A DNA stretch of 64,000 bases. It comes from Pseudomonadota bacterium (GTDB lineage Bacteria; Verrucomicrobiota; Verrucomicrobiia; Limisphaerales; SXTU01). The DNA is taken from contig RFSE01000002.1 of assembly GCA_009924135.1 (NCBI GenBank), forward strand, positions 26,005 to 90,004, given 5' to 3'. The position numbers and the translations under genes are program-made. The notes beneath the pieces were generated by a model. It worked only from the letters and a program-made list of their open reading frames with translations. It ran no database searches and was not told the DNA's origin. Positions 16,243-25,405 of the stretch are shown piece after piece (position 1 is the stretch's first letter; every line of letters begins with the position of its first letter).

Positions 16243-18432
16243 TCAGTATTTCGACTTAATCGACGCCGGGGCGTCGGTCGATACCGATGACTTGCGGCGT
16301 TCGGCCTTGCCGGTCGGCGCGCCGTTGGTGGGCGGCTCGTCGGCGTTGTTGTTACTGTGGTAGTGATAGCCGCTGTAGTAGTAGTACGACGAGTCGCTCG
16401 CGAGGTTGATGTTGTTGAGCACCACGCCGAGCAGGCGGCCGCCGACCTTGTCCACCATCTGGCGGGCGCGAATGGCCAGCGTCTGCGGGTACTTGCGGTA
16501 TTGGATGACGAGCAGGGAGAGGTCGGCACCGCTGGCCAGCACCGTGGCATCGCTGACACCCATGATGGGCGGGGCATCGAAGAAGACGAAGTCGTAGCGG
16601 CTCTTCGCGTCGGTGATGAAGTTCTTCATCTGGGCGGAATTCAGAATGCCCAGTGCACTGCTGGGCAGGCGACCGCTGGGGAGGAAGTGGAGGTTCGGCA
16701 GTGCGGTGGTCTGAACCACTTCCTCGAGCTTGTTCTGGCCGAGCAGGTAGTTGGTGAGTCCGAGCGAATTGGACAGGCCAAGGCGTTTGTGGAGGCTGGG
16801 GCGGCGGAGGTCGGAATCCACCAGCAGGACTTTGCTGCCGTTTTGTGCGAAGATGGTGGCGAGGTTTAGAACGGTGGTGGACTTGCCCTCGCCCGCACCG
16901 CCGCTGACCACGGTGATGGCGTTGGCATTCTCGTCCTTGCGGGTGAAGAGAATGTTCGTGCGCAACACGCGATAAGCTTCCGCATGCGGACTGTCCATGC
17001 CTTCTTCCAGCAGGGCGCCCACGTTCTGCGGGATCACGGCGAGGACCGGGGCCTGGAGGGCGCGTTCCACGTCGTCGATCGTCTTTACACTGGTATCGAG
17101 GTATTCGATGAAGAAGGCCAGTCCAATGCCCAGTATCAGCCCGACCAAGGCCCCCAGGGCGACATTGAGCTTCATCTTCGGGTAGGCGGCTTTGACCGCA
17201 GCCTCGGCAATATCGATGATGCGGACGGCGGAACTGCGTTTGATGACCTTGTCGATCTCCTCGACCTTGATCTTGGTATCCACGGTTTCGCGCAGGCGCA
17301 TCTGCCGGTCCAACTCTTCCCGGGCCTGCTGGTAGAGGCGTTTGTTGACGGCGAAATCAAGGTTTTTCTTCTTCTCCTCCTCCAGCTTCTGCGTGCGCTC
17401 GTCCACGGTCTTCTGTGTGGCTTTCAAGTCAGCCTCCAAGCCGAGCATGACTGCGGCGGTGCGTTTGTCCACCTGGTCGGAAAGTTCGGTGATCCCATCC
17501 TTCATGCGGACGTATTCCACGTTCAACGGTCCCAAATCCTTGCTCTTGCTGATAAATTCCTGGCGGGCCACGTTGAGTTTCTCCAGCCCGCGGTCCAGCA
17601 ACTCGTCCTTCTGGATGACGCCGATGGCATTGCGCAAATCCTCCTGCTTGAGCTTCTTCAATTCATCGAACCGGGTTTGCTGTCGCGTGAGCACGGTGCG
17701 TAGTGAGACCAGTTCATTATCGAGCTGGCGCAAAGTCTCGACATCCAGCGAGGTCATGCTGTTGCCACCTTCAAAAGTTACGACGATGCCCTTGTCCTTG
17801 AGCACCCAGTTGACATTGCTCTTGGCCAGCTCAACAAAACCGTCGTGTTCGGCCAGCTTGATTTTCAAGGTCTTGATGCCCTCGTCCACCAAGCGGGTGC
17901 GCAACTCGTCCCGGTTGGTCTTGTAAACCTCGGCGATCTTGTTGGCGATTTCCGCCGCCTCGGCCTTGTCCTTGCTGTAAACGTTGATCTCGATGATGCT
18001 GGTGTTACGGACATTTCGGGGATCAATGATCTTCTGGAGCATCTCAAAGGCCTTGAGCTTGGATTCGCCCAGCAGGTATTTCTGATTCCAGCGTTGCACC
18101 AGCTTCAGGTCGTCAATCACCTTGTAGAGCACTTCCTTCGATTGGATGATCTCAAACTGGGTCATCACGAAGTAGGGATCGTAGCCCATCTGGATTTGCT
18201 GCGGCGCGAGCGGGGAGATGTCGCTGGTGTCCTTCTGCACGTCCATGCGGACGGTGCTCATGAAGGTCGGCTCGATCCACTGGGTCAGGAGGGTGGTCGT
18301 GGTGACGACCAGCACGAACACCATGAAGATGATGAGCTTGCGCATCCGGATGATGCGCCAGTAGTCGAGGAAATGGAGTTTGTTCTCCGGGGTCCCGGAG
18401 CCTGAGTCAGCGTAAGAGGCAGCTGCGTCCAT
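16243..18432 (-). CDS. Polysaccharide co-polymerase / bacterial tyrosine kinase (Wzc type)
   Basis: The 729-aa protein has a cytoplasmic start, a TM helix (LIIFMVFVLVVTTTTLLTQW), a Wzz domain and a long periplasmic coiled coil. A second TM (NVALGALVGLILGIGLAFFIEYLD) and a C-terminal BY-kinase follow. The kinase shows Walker A SGGAGEGKSTTVLNLA, Walker A' VLLVDSDLRRP, Walker B-like FVFFDAPP and a tyrosine cluster SSYYYYSGYHYHS near the C-terminus, the expected autophosphorylation site. It would control chain length and export with the Wza-like lipoprotein. It is the second gene of the minus-strand set that begins with the outer-membrane barrel. Confidence 0.95.
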   Translation of the reverse strand: MDAAASYADSGSGTPENKLHFLDYWRIIRMRKLIIFMVFVLVVTTTTLLTQWIEPTFMSTVRMDVQKDTSDISPLAPQQIQMGYDPYFVMTQFEIIQSKEVLYKVIDDLKLVQRWNQKYLLGESKLKAFEMLQKIIDPRNVRNTSIIEINVYSKDKAEAAEIANKIAEVYKTNRDELRTRLVDEGIKTLKIKLAEHDGFVELAKSNVNWVLKDKGIVVTFEGGNSMTSLDVETLRQLDNELVSLRTVLTRQQTRFDELKKLKQEDLRNAIGVIQKDELLDRGLEKLNVARQEFISKSKDLGPLNVEYVRMKDGITELSDQVDKRTAAVMLGLEADLKATQKTVDERTQKLEEEKKKNLDFAVNKRLYQQAREELDRQMRLRETVDTKIKVEEIDKVIKRSSAVRIIDIAEAAVKAAYPKMKLNVALGALVGLILGIGLAFFIEYLDTSVKTIDDVERALQAPVLAVIPQNVGALLEEGMDSPHAEAYRVLRTNILFTRKDENANAITVVSGGAGEGKSTTVLNLATIFAQNGSKVLLVDSDLRRPSLHKRLGLSNSLGLTNYLLGQNKLEEVVQTTALPNLHFLPSGRLPSSALGILNSAQMKNFITDAKSRYDFVFFDAPPIMGVSDATVLASGADLSLLVIQYRKYPQTLAIRARQMVDKVGGRLLGVVLNNINLASDSSYYYYSGYHYHSNNNADEPPTNGAPTGKAERRKSSVSTDAPASIKSKY

Positions 18433-18498
18433 GTGTCAAAAATAAAAGGAGGCCAGAGTTCGCGCTCCAGCCTCCCTCGCGATTCAGCAAATCGTCAA

Positions 18499-19785
18499 TC
18501 AGTAAGATGCCCTAAGGCCGAGGTAAACCCGGTTGCGGTAGTAGCTCCGGCCCGCGAGGTCGGAATCCAGCCGGTCGTAGTTGTATCCGGCTTCCAAGGT
18601 CAAGAACTGCTGGAACTTCCACTCCAGATTGAAACCGGTGGTGAAGAGATTGTCAGACGCCGAGGGGCTGCGGTAATCCGAATGCTGGAATTGGGCCAGC
18701 AGGCTGCCTTTGAGGTCGGGCACGAACTCGTGGTTGAGCGAGCCATAGATCGTGGTGGCTTGCGCGTCCGCTGAAGTGGAAATGTCCGTGGTGATGCGGG
18801 CCACGCGGACGCCGAGTTGAAGGGAGCTGTTCGGCAGATAATCCCATGTACCGTTGGCATCCACATACGGACTGACTTGGGAACGCTGGAACGGAGCCTC
18901 TGCGGGCACCAGCGCAGCCAGCGCGGCGTCGGCCGATGCGGCATTGGGATACTCGACATACTGGAGACCAACGCGCCCGTTCACCCGCAACTCCTGGGTG
19001 AACTTGTGGCTCATACCGGTGAAGAAATAGTGTGACTGGCTGTCGCGCGCTTCCGGCAGCACCGTTCCCACGATGTAATCCTTGCTGGTGGACTCGGTCA
19101 TGCCGAAGGAATAGCCCAGCAACAGCTCCGTCCCCGTTTCATCAAAGATCCGGTAGCGACCAACCAGGCTGAAAAGGTGTTCAACCCGGTCAAGCAAGGC
19201 GGACCGGGACCCCACTCCACCCTTGCTCGAGTTGTCCTCCTGGTAATCGTAGTAGGTGTTCGCGTAACTCGCTTCACCGGACCAGCGTTCAATAATGTCG
19301 TCCCAAGTATGCTTCACCTGAAAGTTGTTACGGAGGTTGGTGCCATCCGTGCGGCTGAAAGTGGAGGCCAGTCCGGGGTCCAGCACGCCGGGTTCCTGGG
19401 CAACGGCGAAGGAGTCCGTCACGTTCAAGGTCTGCTTTTCGGTAAAACGATGCGTGAAATCAGCCCCGAAATCGAAGCTGTGGTCAGCCGACCCGGACGT
19501 GCGATCCTCATAGTAGCGCATCCCGTAGCGCGAACTGAGGTTTAGCGACGTCTGGCCCCAGTCCAGCTTGTAGAAACCGGACGGGCTGAGTTCCAAGCCC
19601 CAGCTCGACCGCTTGGTCGGGGCACCCGGTGCCACCGCCTGGGACGGCGAAGTGGTGTAGTTGTCGTCGTAAAAGGTACGAACGCTTGCCGTGACGTTCC
19701 ATGGCTTGCCATCCTGTGCCAGCGCGGGCTGCACAGCTACCGCACCCAGCACAGCCGCTCCCGTTGTCGCAATGATCCGATTCAT
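18499..19785 (-). CDS. Outer-membrane beta-barrel protein of exopolysaccharide locus
   Basis: The 428-aa protein has a Sec signal peptide (MNRIIATTGAAVLGAVAVQPALAQ) and then alternating polar and aromatic strands, ending in RNRVYLGLRASY with a terminal aromatic residue as in BAM-inserted barrels. It resembles the BBP2/OMP_b-brl_2-type proteins encoded with exopolysaccharide export genes in PVC and proteobacterial genomes. It is the first gene of the set followed by the Wzc- and Wza-like genes, so a role in secretion across the outer membrane is likely but not proven. Confidence 0.8.
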   Translation of the reverse strand: MNRIIATTGAAVLGAVAVQPALAQDGKPWNVTASVRTFYDDNYTTSPSQAVAPGAPTKRSSWGLELSPSGFYKLDWGQTSLNLSSRYGMRYYEDRTSGSADHSFDFGADFTHRFTEKQTLNVTDSFAVAQEPGVLDPGLASTFSRTDGTNLRNNFQVKHTWDDIIERWSGEASYANTYYDYQEDNSSKGGVGSRSALLDRVEHLFSLVGRYRIFDETGTELLLGYSFGMTESTSKDYIVGTVLPEARDSQSHYFFTGMSHKFTQELRVNGRVGLQYVEYPNAASADAALAALVPAEAPFQRSQVSPYVDANGTWDYLPNSSLQLGVRVARITTDISTSADAQATTIYGSLNHEFVPDLKGSLLAQFQHSDYRSPSASDNLFTTGFNLEWKFQQFLTLEAGYNYDRLDSDLAGRSYYRNRVYLGLRASY

Positions 19786-19869
19786 AAGACCTTAGTGCCC
19801 GTGTTTCCCACTGAAATTTCGCCGCCTTGGTAAGGGATTACCCCCCGCAGGTCAACGCTATTCTCAACC

Positions 19870-20733
19870 TCATTTCGTAAAAACCGCCCGCCGTCGGGCC
19901 GCCTCGCGTACCCGTTCCAAAATCACCTCGGCCAGCAACGGCTCGGTGCCGATGCTGGCAGCGTACCAGAGGCGTTTTCCCTGCTTTTCAGTGGGATTCC
20001 GCCAGGTCGGCTGGCCGCTGCGGAAGCGCGCCTGCACCACGTCCGCCGGCTCGCCCAGCATCATCGGGATGTCTTCGTAGGAATGCAGGCCGTCGCTGAT
20101 GAAGAAAGGCACCATGATGAGATTCCGCACGGCGGCAATGTTCCAGCAACCGCCGATCCGGGGCTCTTCCTCCATGAAAGCCGGGTGCACCTCCGCATAA
20201 ACGCCCTGCGCCCGGATCAATTCCACCTGCCGTTCGATGGCCTTGCGGGAGTTTTCATTGTTCCCGGTGCCATGCCCGGCGATGAACAGTGCCGTGTCCG
20301 CCGGACGCGGCGCGGCGGGAAACGGATGGCGTTCCACCACCTCCCGGGCGCGGGCCAGAAGCACGTTGGGCATGCTCGGATGCGTCCCGACCGGTCCGCA
20401 GTAGTGCAGGGTCTGCCCGCCGCGCTGCTGGATGCGGGGGAAGTCCGCCTGGCCGTTCTGACAGAAGCCCAGTTCGCGGGGAATGACCTGTTCGGTGAAG
20501 TAGCCTTCACTAATGAACAGCGGCACGATGAACACCCGGGGAGCAAAAACTCCGCGCAGCACCCCGCTCACGCCCGGTTCTTCCTTCCAGAAGCATTCGA
20601 CCACCTGCGCGAACCCGCCCCGGCGACGCAATTCGTCGGCGTGTTGGTGGGTGGGGGCGGCGGATTCCGCGTTCAACGTCGAGCCGTGCCCCACGAGCAC
20701 CAGTGCCGCGTCTTGATAAGAGTCATTTGCCAC
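19870..20733 (-). CDS. CbiX/SirB-type chelatase, two-domain
   Basis: The ORF-track frame of 651 aa runs far upstream through the antisense of an ABC gene; the real protein is its C-terminal 287 residues from the GTG at 20733 (ANDSYQDAALVLVGHGST). It contains two CbiX domains, with LVLVGHGSTLNAESAAPTHQ and LFIAGHGTGNNENSRK as the metal-binding strands. VPLFISEGYFTEQVIPRELG and VPFFISDGLHSYEDIPMMLG are the repeated second histidine/glutamate regions. The family inserts cobalt or iron into sirohydrochlorin. No tetrapyrrole genes lie nearby. It is divergent from the ABC transporter with about 85 bp between the starts. Confidence 0.85.
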   Translation of the reverse strand: MANDSYQDAALVLVGHGSTLNAESAAPTHQHADELRRRGGFAQVVECFWKEEPGVSGVLRGVFAPRVFIVPLFISEGYFTEQVIPRELGFCQNGQADFPRIQQRGGQTLHYCGPVGTHPSMPNVLLARAREVVERHPFPAAPRPADTALFIAGHGTGNNENSRKAIERQVELIRAQGVYAEVHPAFMEEEPRIGGCWNIAAVRNLIMVPFFISDGLHSYEDIPMMLGEPADVVQARFRSGQPTWRNPTEKQGKRLWYAASIGTEPLLAEVILERVREAARRRAVFTK

Positions 20734-20817
20734 GCCCCATGAGTAGCGTGAAAACCCGCGAAGCCAAGTGCGAACCGGTCTTCTTTCGCCTTGCCAACCC
20801 GCCACCCCCGCCGCGAA

Positions 20818-21792
20818 ATGGGCGCAACCGTGACTCCTCCGCCGCTGCTCGCCGAAACGAAACGCCCCGCTGTCCGGCTCACGAACGTCACCAAGACCTT
20901 CGGCCCGCACACGGCGGTCAACCAGCTCTCCCTGTCCGTCCCCACCGGCTGCACCTACGGCTTCATCGGCCCCAACGGCTCCGGCAAGACCACCACCATC
21001 CGCATCCTCCTCCATATCTTCCACCCGGATTCCGGCGAGGTGGAGGTGCTGGGCGAGCGGAGCACCCGGGCGGCCAACGACCGCATCGGCTACCTGCCCG
21101 AGGAACGCGGCCTCTACAAGAAGATGACCGTCCGCCGCGTGCTGGCCTACTACGCCGCGCTCAAGGGCATGAGCGGGGCCGATGCCGCCGGCGAGATCAA
21201 GAGGTGGCTCGCAAAAATGGGCCTCACCGAATGGGCCGACAAGAAGGTCGAGGCGCTCTCCAAGGGCATGGCGCAGAAGATCCAGTTCATCGCTGCCGTC
21301 ATCGCCCGGCCCCAGCTGCTGATTCTCGACGAACCGTTTTCCGGCCTCGACCCAGTCAATCTTGAGGTCCTGCGGGCCGCCATCCTCGAACTGCGCGCGG
21401 CGGGCACCACCGTCATATTCAGCACGCACGACATGGCGATGGCTGAGACCATGTGTGACTTCATCTTCATGATCTACCGGGGCAACAAGGTGCTCGACGG
21501 CACGCTGGCCGACATCCAGCGGAGCTACGGCGAAGACACCGTGCGGGTGAACTGCACCGGTGGCGCGGACCTCCTGCGCAGCCTGCCGGGTGTCGAGCTG
21601 GTGCGCGATCTCGGCCAGTCCCAGGAACTGCGCCACCCCGATCCTCAGGCCCTGCTGCGTGAGCTGGCGGCCCGCTCGACCGTCCGGCACTTCGAGGTCT
21701 GCCAGCCCTCGCTGCACGACATCTTCATCCGCATCGCCAAGCCGGACTTGCAGGAGATGAAACTGCCGAAAACGACGGGAGGCGGGTCGTGA
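20818..21792 (+). CDS. ABC transporter ATP-binding protein (Nat/DUF4162 type)
   Basis: The ATG at 20818 gives 324 aa. Walker A GPNGSGKTTTIRILL, a Q-loop-like region with YLPEERGLYKKMTV, a degenerate signature LSKGMAQKIQF and Walker B LLILDEPFSGLDPVN are all present. The C-terminal extension (SYGEDTVRVNCTGGADLLRSL) is a DUF4162-like domain seen in exporters such as NatA. Its membrane partner is probably the ABC-2 permease at 23232, now separated by a PhyH-like gene and a VapBC module. Substrate unknown. Confidence 0.9.
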   Translation: MGATVTPPPLLAETKRPAVRLTNVTKTFGPHTAVNQLSLSVPTGCTYGFIGPNGSGKTTTIRILLHIFHPDSGEVEVLGERSTRAANDRIGYLPEERGLYKKMTVRRVLAYYAALKGMSGADAAGEIKRWLAKMGLTEWADKKVEALSKGMAQKIQFIAAVIARPQLLILDEPFSGLDPVNLEVLRAAILELRAAGTTVIFSTHDMAMAETMCDFIFMIYRGNKVLDGTLADIQRSYGEDTVRVNCTGGADLLRSLPGVELVRDLGQSQELRHPDPQALLRELAARSTVRHFEVCQPSLHDIFIRIAKPDLQEMKLPKTTGGGS

Positions 21793-22508
21793 TGGATTAC
21801 CACGTCGAACCGCATGGGTTTGCATTCTGCCGACAGGTAATGGAACCGCCGGGGTTGAACCGGTTTACCGAGCTGCTCGGCCCGGTCACGGGCGCAGGCC
21901 GGCGCGGGCTGCTGCGCGAAGCTGCCGTCGCGGAATTGGCCCGTTCGGAAGGGTTGCTTGCCCTGGTGCGCCCGCACGTCCCGGCTGAACCCTTGCCGGT
22001 GCGGGCCATTTACTTCGACAAAAGTCCCGAAGCCAACTGGCTTGTCGCCTGGCATCAGGACCTGACGCTCGCGGTCCGCGCGCGCGCCGAAGTGCCTGGG
22101 TTTGGTCCCTGGAGCACCAAGGAAGGTGTGCCGCACGTCCAGCCGCCCATGGCGTTGCTCGAACAGATGCTCGCCGTCCGTCTGCACTTCGATGACGCGG
22201 ACGAGGTCAACGGTGCCTTGCGGGTGATGCCGGAGACGCATCGTCTGGGCCGGCTGTCTGCTGAATCCATCCAAACCTTCCGATCAAGCCGGCCTGAAGT
22301 CCTGTGTGCGGCGGCCGCCGGGGATGCGCTGCTGATGCGTCCGTTGCTGCTGCATGCGTCGGGGCGTTCCACCAGCCCCCGACACCGCCGGGTGCTGCAT
22401 TTGGAATACGCCGGGTTTCAGTTGCCGCCGGAACTTGAGTGGAACGAAGCCGCCGTGCCGGATCGCCGCGCTAACTCGTTGAACAAGCCGACGGGAGGCG
22501 AATCGTGA
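21792..22508 (+). CDS. Phytanoyl-CoA dioxygenase (PhyH)-like protein
   Basis: The start codon overlaps the preceding stop by one base (TGATG). The 238-aa product has the Fe(II)/2-oxoglutarate facial triad of PhyH enzymes: His and Asp in WHQDLTLAVRAR, the distal His in LLLHASGRS, and Arg in the same region for 2-oxoglutarate. PPMALLEQMLAVRLHFDDAD and NGALRVMPETH also fit the family. It would hydroxylate an unknown substrate. Translational coupling to an exporter ATPase suggests both act on the same compound, which is an inference. Confidence 0.8.
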   Translation: MDYHVEPHGFAFCRQVMEPPGLNRFTELLGPVTGAGRRGLLREAAVAELARSEGLLALVRPHVPAEPLPVRAIYFDKSPEANWLVAWHQDLTLAVRARAEVPGFGPWSTKEGVPHVQPPMALLEQMLAVRLHFDDADEVNGALRVMPETHRLGRLSAESIQTFRSSRPEVLCAAAAGDALLMRPLLLHASGRSTSPRHRRVLHLEYAGFQLPPELEWNEAAVPDRRANSLNKPTGGES

Positions 22509-22528
22509 GCCGGCCCGATCAAGCCACG

Positions 22529-22954
22529 CTATTCTCCGGCCGGCAGGACCAGCCGGAATCGTTCGTGTCCATTGAAGCGGAACGTCGAAAAGCCCCGGCA
22601 GTCCAGCGTCAAAAAGTCGGCCACGTCAGTTTGTTGCGCCAGCAGGACGAGCGTGGCATCCGCAACGTCCATCGGGGTGTCTGCATATTTGCGCATCAGG
22701 AACGCGGCCAGTTCGAGATCAGGCAAGTCGGTGCATTCATGGATCTGCGTCTGGCTCTGGCGGAGAAAGCGGACCAGCGCATCCGGGCCGCCGACAGTAT
22801 CCTGTACGAAGTGCATGACTTCCACGATCACCGCGCTCGTTTTGCGCAATTGGCCGTCAAATGCCTCCAACATGTCCGCACACCGCTCATGGTTTGGGTC
22901 GGCCGTGTCGAGAAAGGCAATCAGCGGCCCGGAATCCAGCAGCCGGCAGGTCAT
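22529..22954 (-). CDS. PIN-domain toxin (VapC-like)
   Basis: The 141-aa PIN-domain protein begins MTCRLLDSGPLIAFLDTADPNHERC. Acidic residues at D7, the conserved Glu after TSAVIVE, and Asp residues in DTPMDVADATLVLLAQQ and LTLDCRGF form the expected Mg2+-dependent RNase site. Its ATG overlaps the stop of the antitoxin by 4 bp. The module lies on the strand opposite to the ABC transporter genes on either side. Confidence 0.88.
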   Translation of the reverse strand: MTCRLLDSGPLIAFLDTADPNHERCADMLEAFDGQLRKTSAVIVEVMHFVQDTVGGPDALVRFLRQSQTQIHECTDLPDLELAAFLMRKYADTPMDVADATLVLLAQQTDVADFLTLDCRGFSTFRFNGHERFRLVLPAGE

Positions 22955-23184
22955 GGTCGCCAGTTTCGTTCCCGGATTTTTTCACGCCAGGGATCGTCAC
23001 ACGTGCGGGGCAGGCGCAGCACGCCACGCAAGTTGGCGATCCGCTTGCCGAACGGCTCGGGATTCACCTCGCGGTTGAGGGCCTGCCTGACCACTTCCGC
23101 TTCTGACACCTTTAGCGCCACGGCCCGCGCCCGCAGTTTCCGGCGCAGCGCGCCATCCAGTCGCAACGTCAAAGTGGCATCCAT
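22951..23184 (-). CDS. Ribbon-helix-helix antitoxin (VapB-like)
   Basis: From the ATG at 23184 the 77-aa product starts MDATLTLRLDGALRRKLRARAVALKVSEAEVVRQAL, an Arc/CopG-type ribbon-helix-helix with its basic N-terminal strand. A C-terminal tail follows that would occupy the toxin. It is translationally coupled to the PIN toxin downstream (ATGA overlap). The promoter must lie in the 47 bp before the divergent permease start. It presumably autoregulates the pair. Confidence 0.85.
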   Translation of the reverse strand: MDATLTLRLDGALRRKLRARAVALKVSEAEVVRQALNREVNPEPFGKRIANLRGVLRLPRTCDDPWREKIRERNWRP

Positions 23185-23231
23185 GACTCCAGTGTAAGAC
23201 AAGACGTGCCGTCTGCAAGACCTCTCTCCCC

Positions 23232-24578
23232 ATGAACAAAGTCCGGCGCGTCGCCATCACCGAATATCTCAACGCCGTGCGCAGCAAGGCGTTCATCATC
23301 GGCGTGCTGATGCTGCCCGTCATCATGGCCGCCTCGGTGGCCGTGCAGGTTTTCGCCCAGAAGAAGACCGATCTCACCCCGCGCCGTTTTGCCGTGCTCG
23401 ACCGCTCCGGCCAGCTCTATGCAACGCTCGCGGCCAAGGCCCAGGCGCGCAATGCCTGGCTCCACACCAACGAGGCCTCCGTTTCCGTGGAGATGAAAGG
23501 GCAACGGCTGAAGATGGACCTGCCCAAGCAGCCTGAGTTTGTGCCCGAGGAATTCAAACCCGCGGGCGACGATGACAAGTCCGCCGAACTCCAGCTCTCC
23601 GAACGGGTGCGGCGGAAGGAGCTTTTCGCCTTCGTCATCATCGGAAAGAACGTGCTCACGCGCGGGGCCACCAACCAGACGGAACTGCTCTACCACACCC
23701 AGACGCCGACCTTCCAGGAGCTGCCCAACTGGCTCGACAACACGCTCAACGCGGAGATTCGCGAGCGCCGTTTCACCGCTGCCGGCGTGGATTCCCAGCA
23801 GGTCCGGCTCCTCTCGCAGGCCGTCCCCTTGCAACGCCTCGGCCTCGCGGAGAAGAAGACCAGCGGCGAAGTCGTCGCGGCCAAGCGTGACAATCCCATC
23901 GCCACCCACGCCGTGCCCATCGGCGCGATGATGCTCCTCTTCATGACCGTGATGAGCAGTGCGCCCGCGCTGCTCAATACCGTGCTGGAGGAGAAGATGG
24001 CCAAGATTTCCGAGGTGCTGCTCGCCAGCGTGTCGCCCTTCCAGCTCATGCTCGGCAAGCTTTTGGGCACCGTGATGGTTTCCTTCACGCTCTCGACCAT
24101 TTACCTCGTGGGAGTGTCGTGGATGCTGTGGAAGTTTGACCAGCTCGATAACGTGCCGGTCCATCTCTTCGCCTGGTTCTTCGTGTTCCAATTGCTGGCC
24201 CTGCTGATCTTCGGCTCCATGTTCATTGCCGTGGGGGCGGCGTGCAGCGAAATCCGGGACGCGCAAAACCTGATGATGCCGGTGATGATGACCATCATGC
24301 TCCCGATGATGACCTGGATGGCGGTGCTGCAATCCCCCACCAGCACGTTCTCCCGCGCGCTCTCGCTGTTCCCGCCGGCCACGCCGCTCATCATGTTCCT
24401 GCGCCTCGCCATTCCGCCCGGTCCGGCCTGGTGGGAAGTGGCGCTGGGCATCGTCCTGACCACGCTCTTCATGCTCGGCTGCGTCTGGGCCAGCGCGAAG
24501 ATCTTCCGCATCGGCATCCTCTCGCAGGGTCAGGCTCCGAGCCTGCCGAAGCTGGTGACGTGGGTCTTTTCCAAATAA
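23232..24578 (+). CDS. ABC-2 type permease (NatB-like)
   Basis: The 448-aa membrane protein has an N-terminal helix (KAFIIGVLMLPVIMAASVAVQVF) and a large extracytoplasmic domain (residues about 45-235). A block of five to six helices follows (PIGAMMLLFMTVMSSAPALLN, LLGTVMVSFTLSTIYLVGVS, LMMPVMMTIMLPMMTWMAVL and others). EEKMAKISEVLLASVSPFQLMLGK is the hallmark ABC-2/NatB cytoplasmic loop. It should pair with the ATPase gene at 20818. Its present separation from that gene by a toxin-antitoxin module is unusual. Confidence 0.9.
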   Translation: MNKVRRVAITEYLNAVRSKAFIIGVLMLPVIMAASVAVQVFAQKKTDLTPRRFAVLDRSGQLYATLAAKAQARNAWLHTNEASVSVEMKGQRLKMDLPKQPEFVPEEFKPAGDDDKSAELQLSERVRRKELFAFVIIGKNVLTRGATNQTELLYHTQTPTFQELPNWLDNTLNAEIRERRFTAAGVDSQQVRLLSQAVPLQRLGLAEKKTSGEVVAAKRDNPIATHAVPIGAMMLLFMTVMSSAPALLNTVLEEKMAKISEVLLASVSPFQLMLGKLLGTVMVSFTLSTIYLVGVSWMLWKFDQLDNVPVHLFAWFFVFQLLALLIFGSMFIAVGAACSEIRDAQNLMMPVMMTIMLPMMTWMAVLQSPTSTFSRALSLFPPATPLIMFLRLAIPPGPAWWEVALGIVLTTLFMLGCVWASAKIFRIGILSQGQAPSLPKLVTWVFSK

Positions 24579-24625
24579 CGAACCAGCCTTGGCCTGAACC
24601 CTCCCTTGCCCTACTCTGCGCCCAC

Positions 24626-25405
24626 ATGAAACGCCGCGACTTCTTGAAAACCTCTGTCACTGCTTCCGCCACGGCCGCCACGACCCTCGCCGCCTCCGCT
24701 GCCGCCCCGTCCGGCCCGGAGTATTACGAACTGCGCACCTGGTCGCTCAAGGCTGCCAAACAGGCCTTGCTCGACACCTACCTGCGTCAGGCCTTGCTGC
24801 CCGCGCTGATCCGGTTCGGTCTGGGGCCGGTGGGTTGCTTCGTTGAACTGCAGCCCAACGACGAGGTGAAGGTGCATGCGCTCATCACCTACTCCTCGCC
24901 CGAGCAGTTCGCCACGCTCTCCGCCCGCCTCGCCGGGGATGCCGCCTACCAGCAGGCTGGTGCGGAATATCTGAACGCCAAGGCCAGCGACCCGGTTTAC
25001 TCACGCATCGAAAGCTCGTTCATGGCCGCCATCGAAGGCCTGCCCAAGCTGGTGAAGCCCGACCCAACCAAGTCGCGCCTGTTCAACCTCCGCATCTACG
25101 AGAGCCACAACGAACGCGCCGGCAAGAAGAAGATCGAGATGTTCAACCGCGGCGAGCTGGCCATCTTCAAGCGCACCGGCCTCACGCCGGTGATGTTTGC
25201 CGAGACCCTGAGCGGCACGCTGATGCCGAACCTCACCTACCTGCTCGTCTTCCCCGATGACGACACCCGCAAGAAGGCCTGGGACACGTTTCGTGCGGAC
25301 CCCGAATGGCTCAAGCTCAAGGCCGTCCCGGAATACGCCGACAAGGAAATCGTCCTGAAAGTGACCAACCGCCTGCTCACGCCGACACCGTATTCGGAGC
25401 TTTAA
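24626..25405 (+). CDS. Secreted NIPSNAP family protein
   Basis: The ATG at 24626 gives 259 aa with a Tat-like signal MKRRDFLKTSVTASATAATTLAASAAA. Two NIPSNAP (dimeric alpha-beta barrel) domains follow, opening YYELRTWSLKAAKQALLDTYL and LFNLRIYESHNERAGKKKIEMF. Family members in PVC bacteria are common periplasmic proteins of unknown function. The twin-arginine element is RR within MKRRDF rather than a full SRRxFLK. It follows the permease gene by 47 bp on the same strand. Confidence 0.88.
   Translation: MKRRDFLKTSVTASATAATTLAASAAAPSGPEYYELRTWSLKAAKQALLDTYLRQALLPALIRFGLGPVGCFVELQPNDEVKVHALITYSSPEQFATLSARLAGDAAYQQAGAEYLNAKASDPVYSRIESSFMAAIEGLPKLVKPDPTKSRLFNLRIYESHNERAGKKKIEMFNRGELAIFKRTGLTPVMFAETLSGTLMPNLTYLLVFPDDDTRKKAWDTFRADPEWLKLKAVPEYADKEIVLKVTNRLLTPTPYSEL

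Noticed and set aside
20734-21825. N-terminal 360 residues of the 651-aa chelatase ORF
   Set aside because: They are antisense to the ABC ATPase gene; similarity to CbiX begins only after the GTG at 20733.
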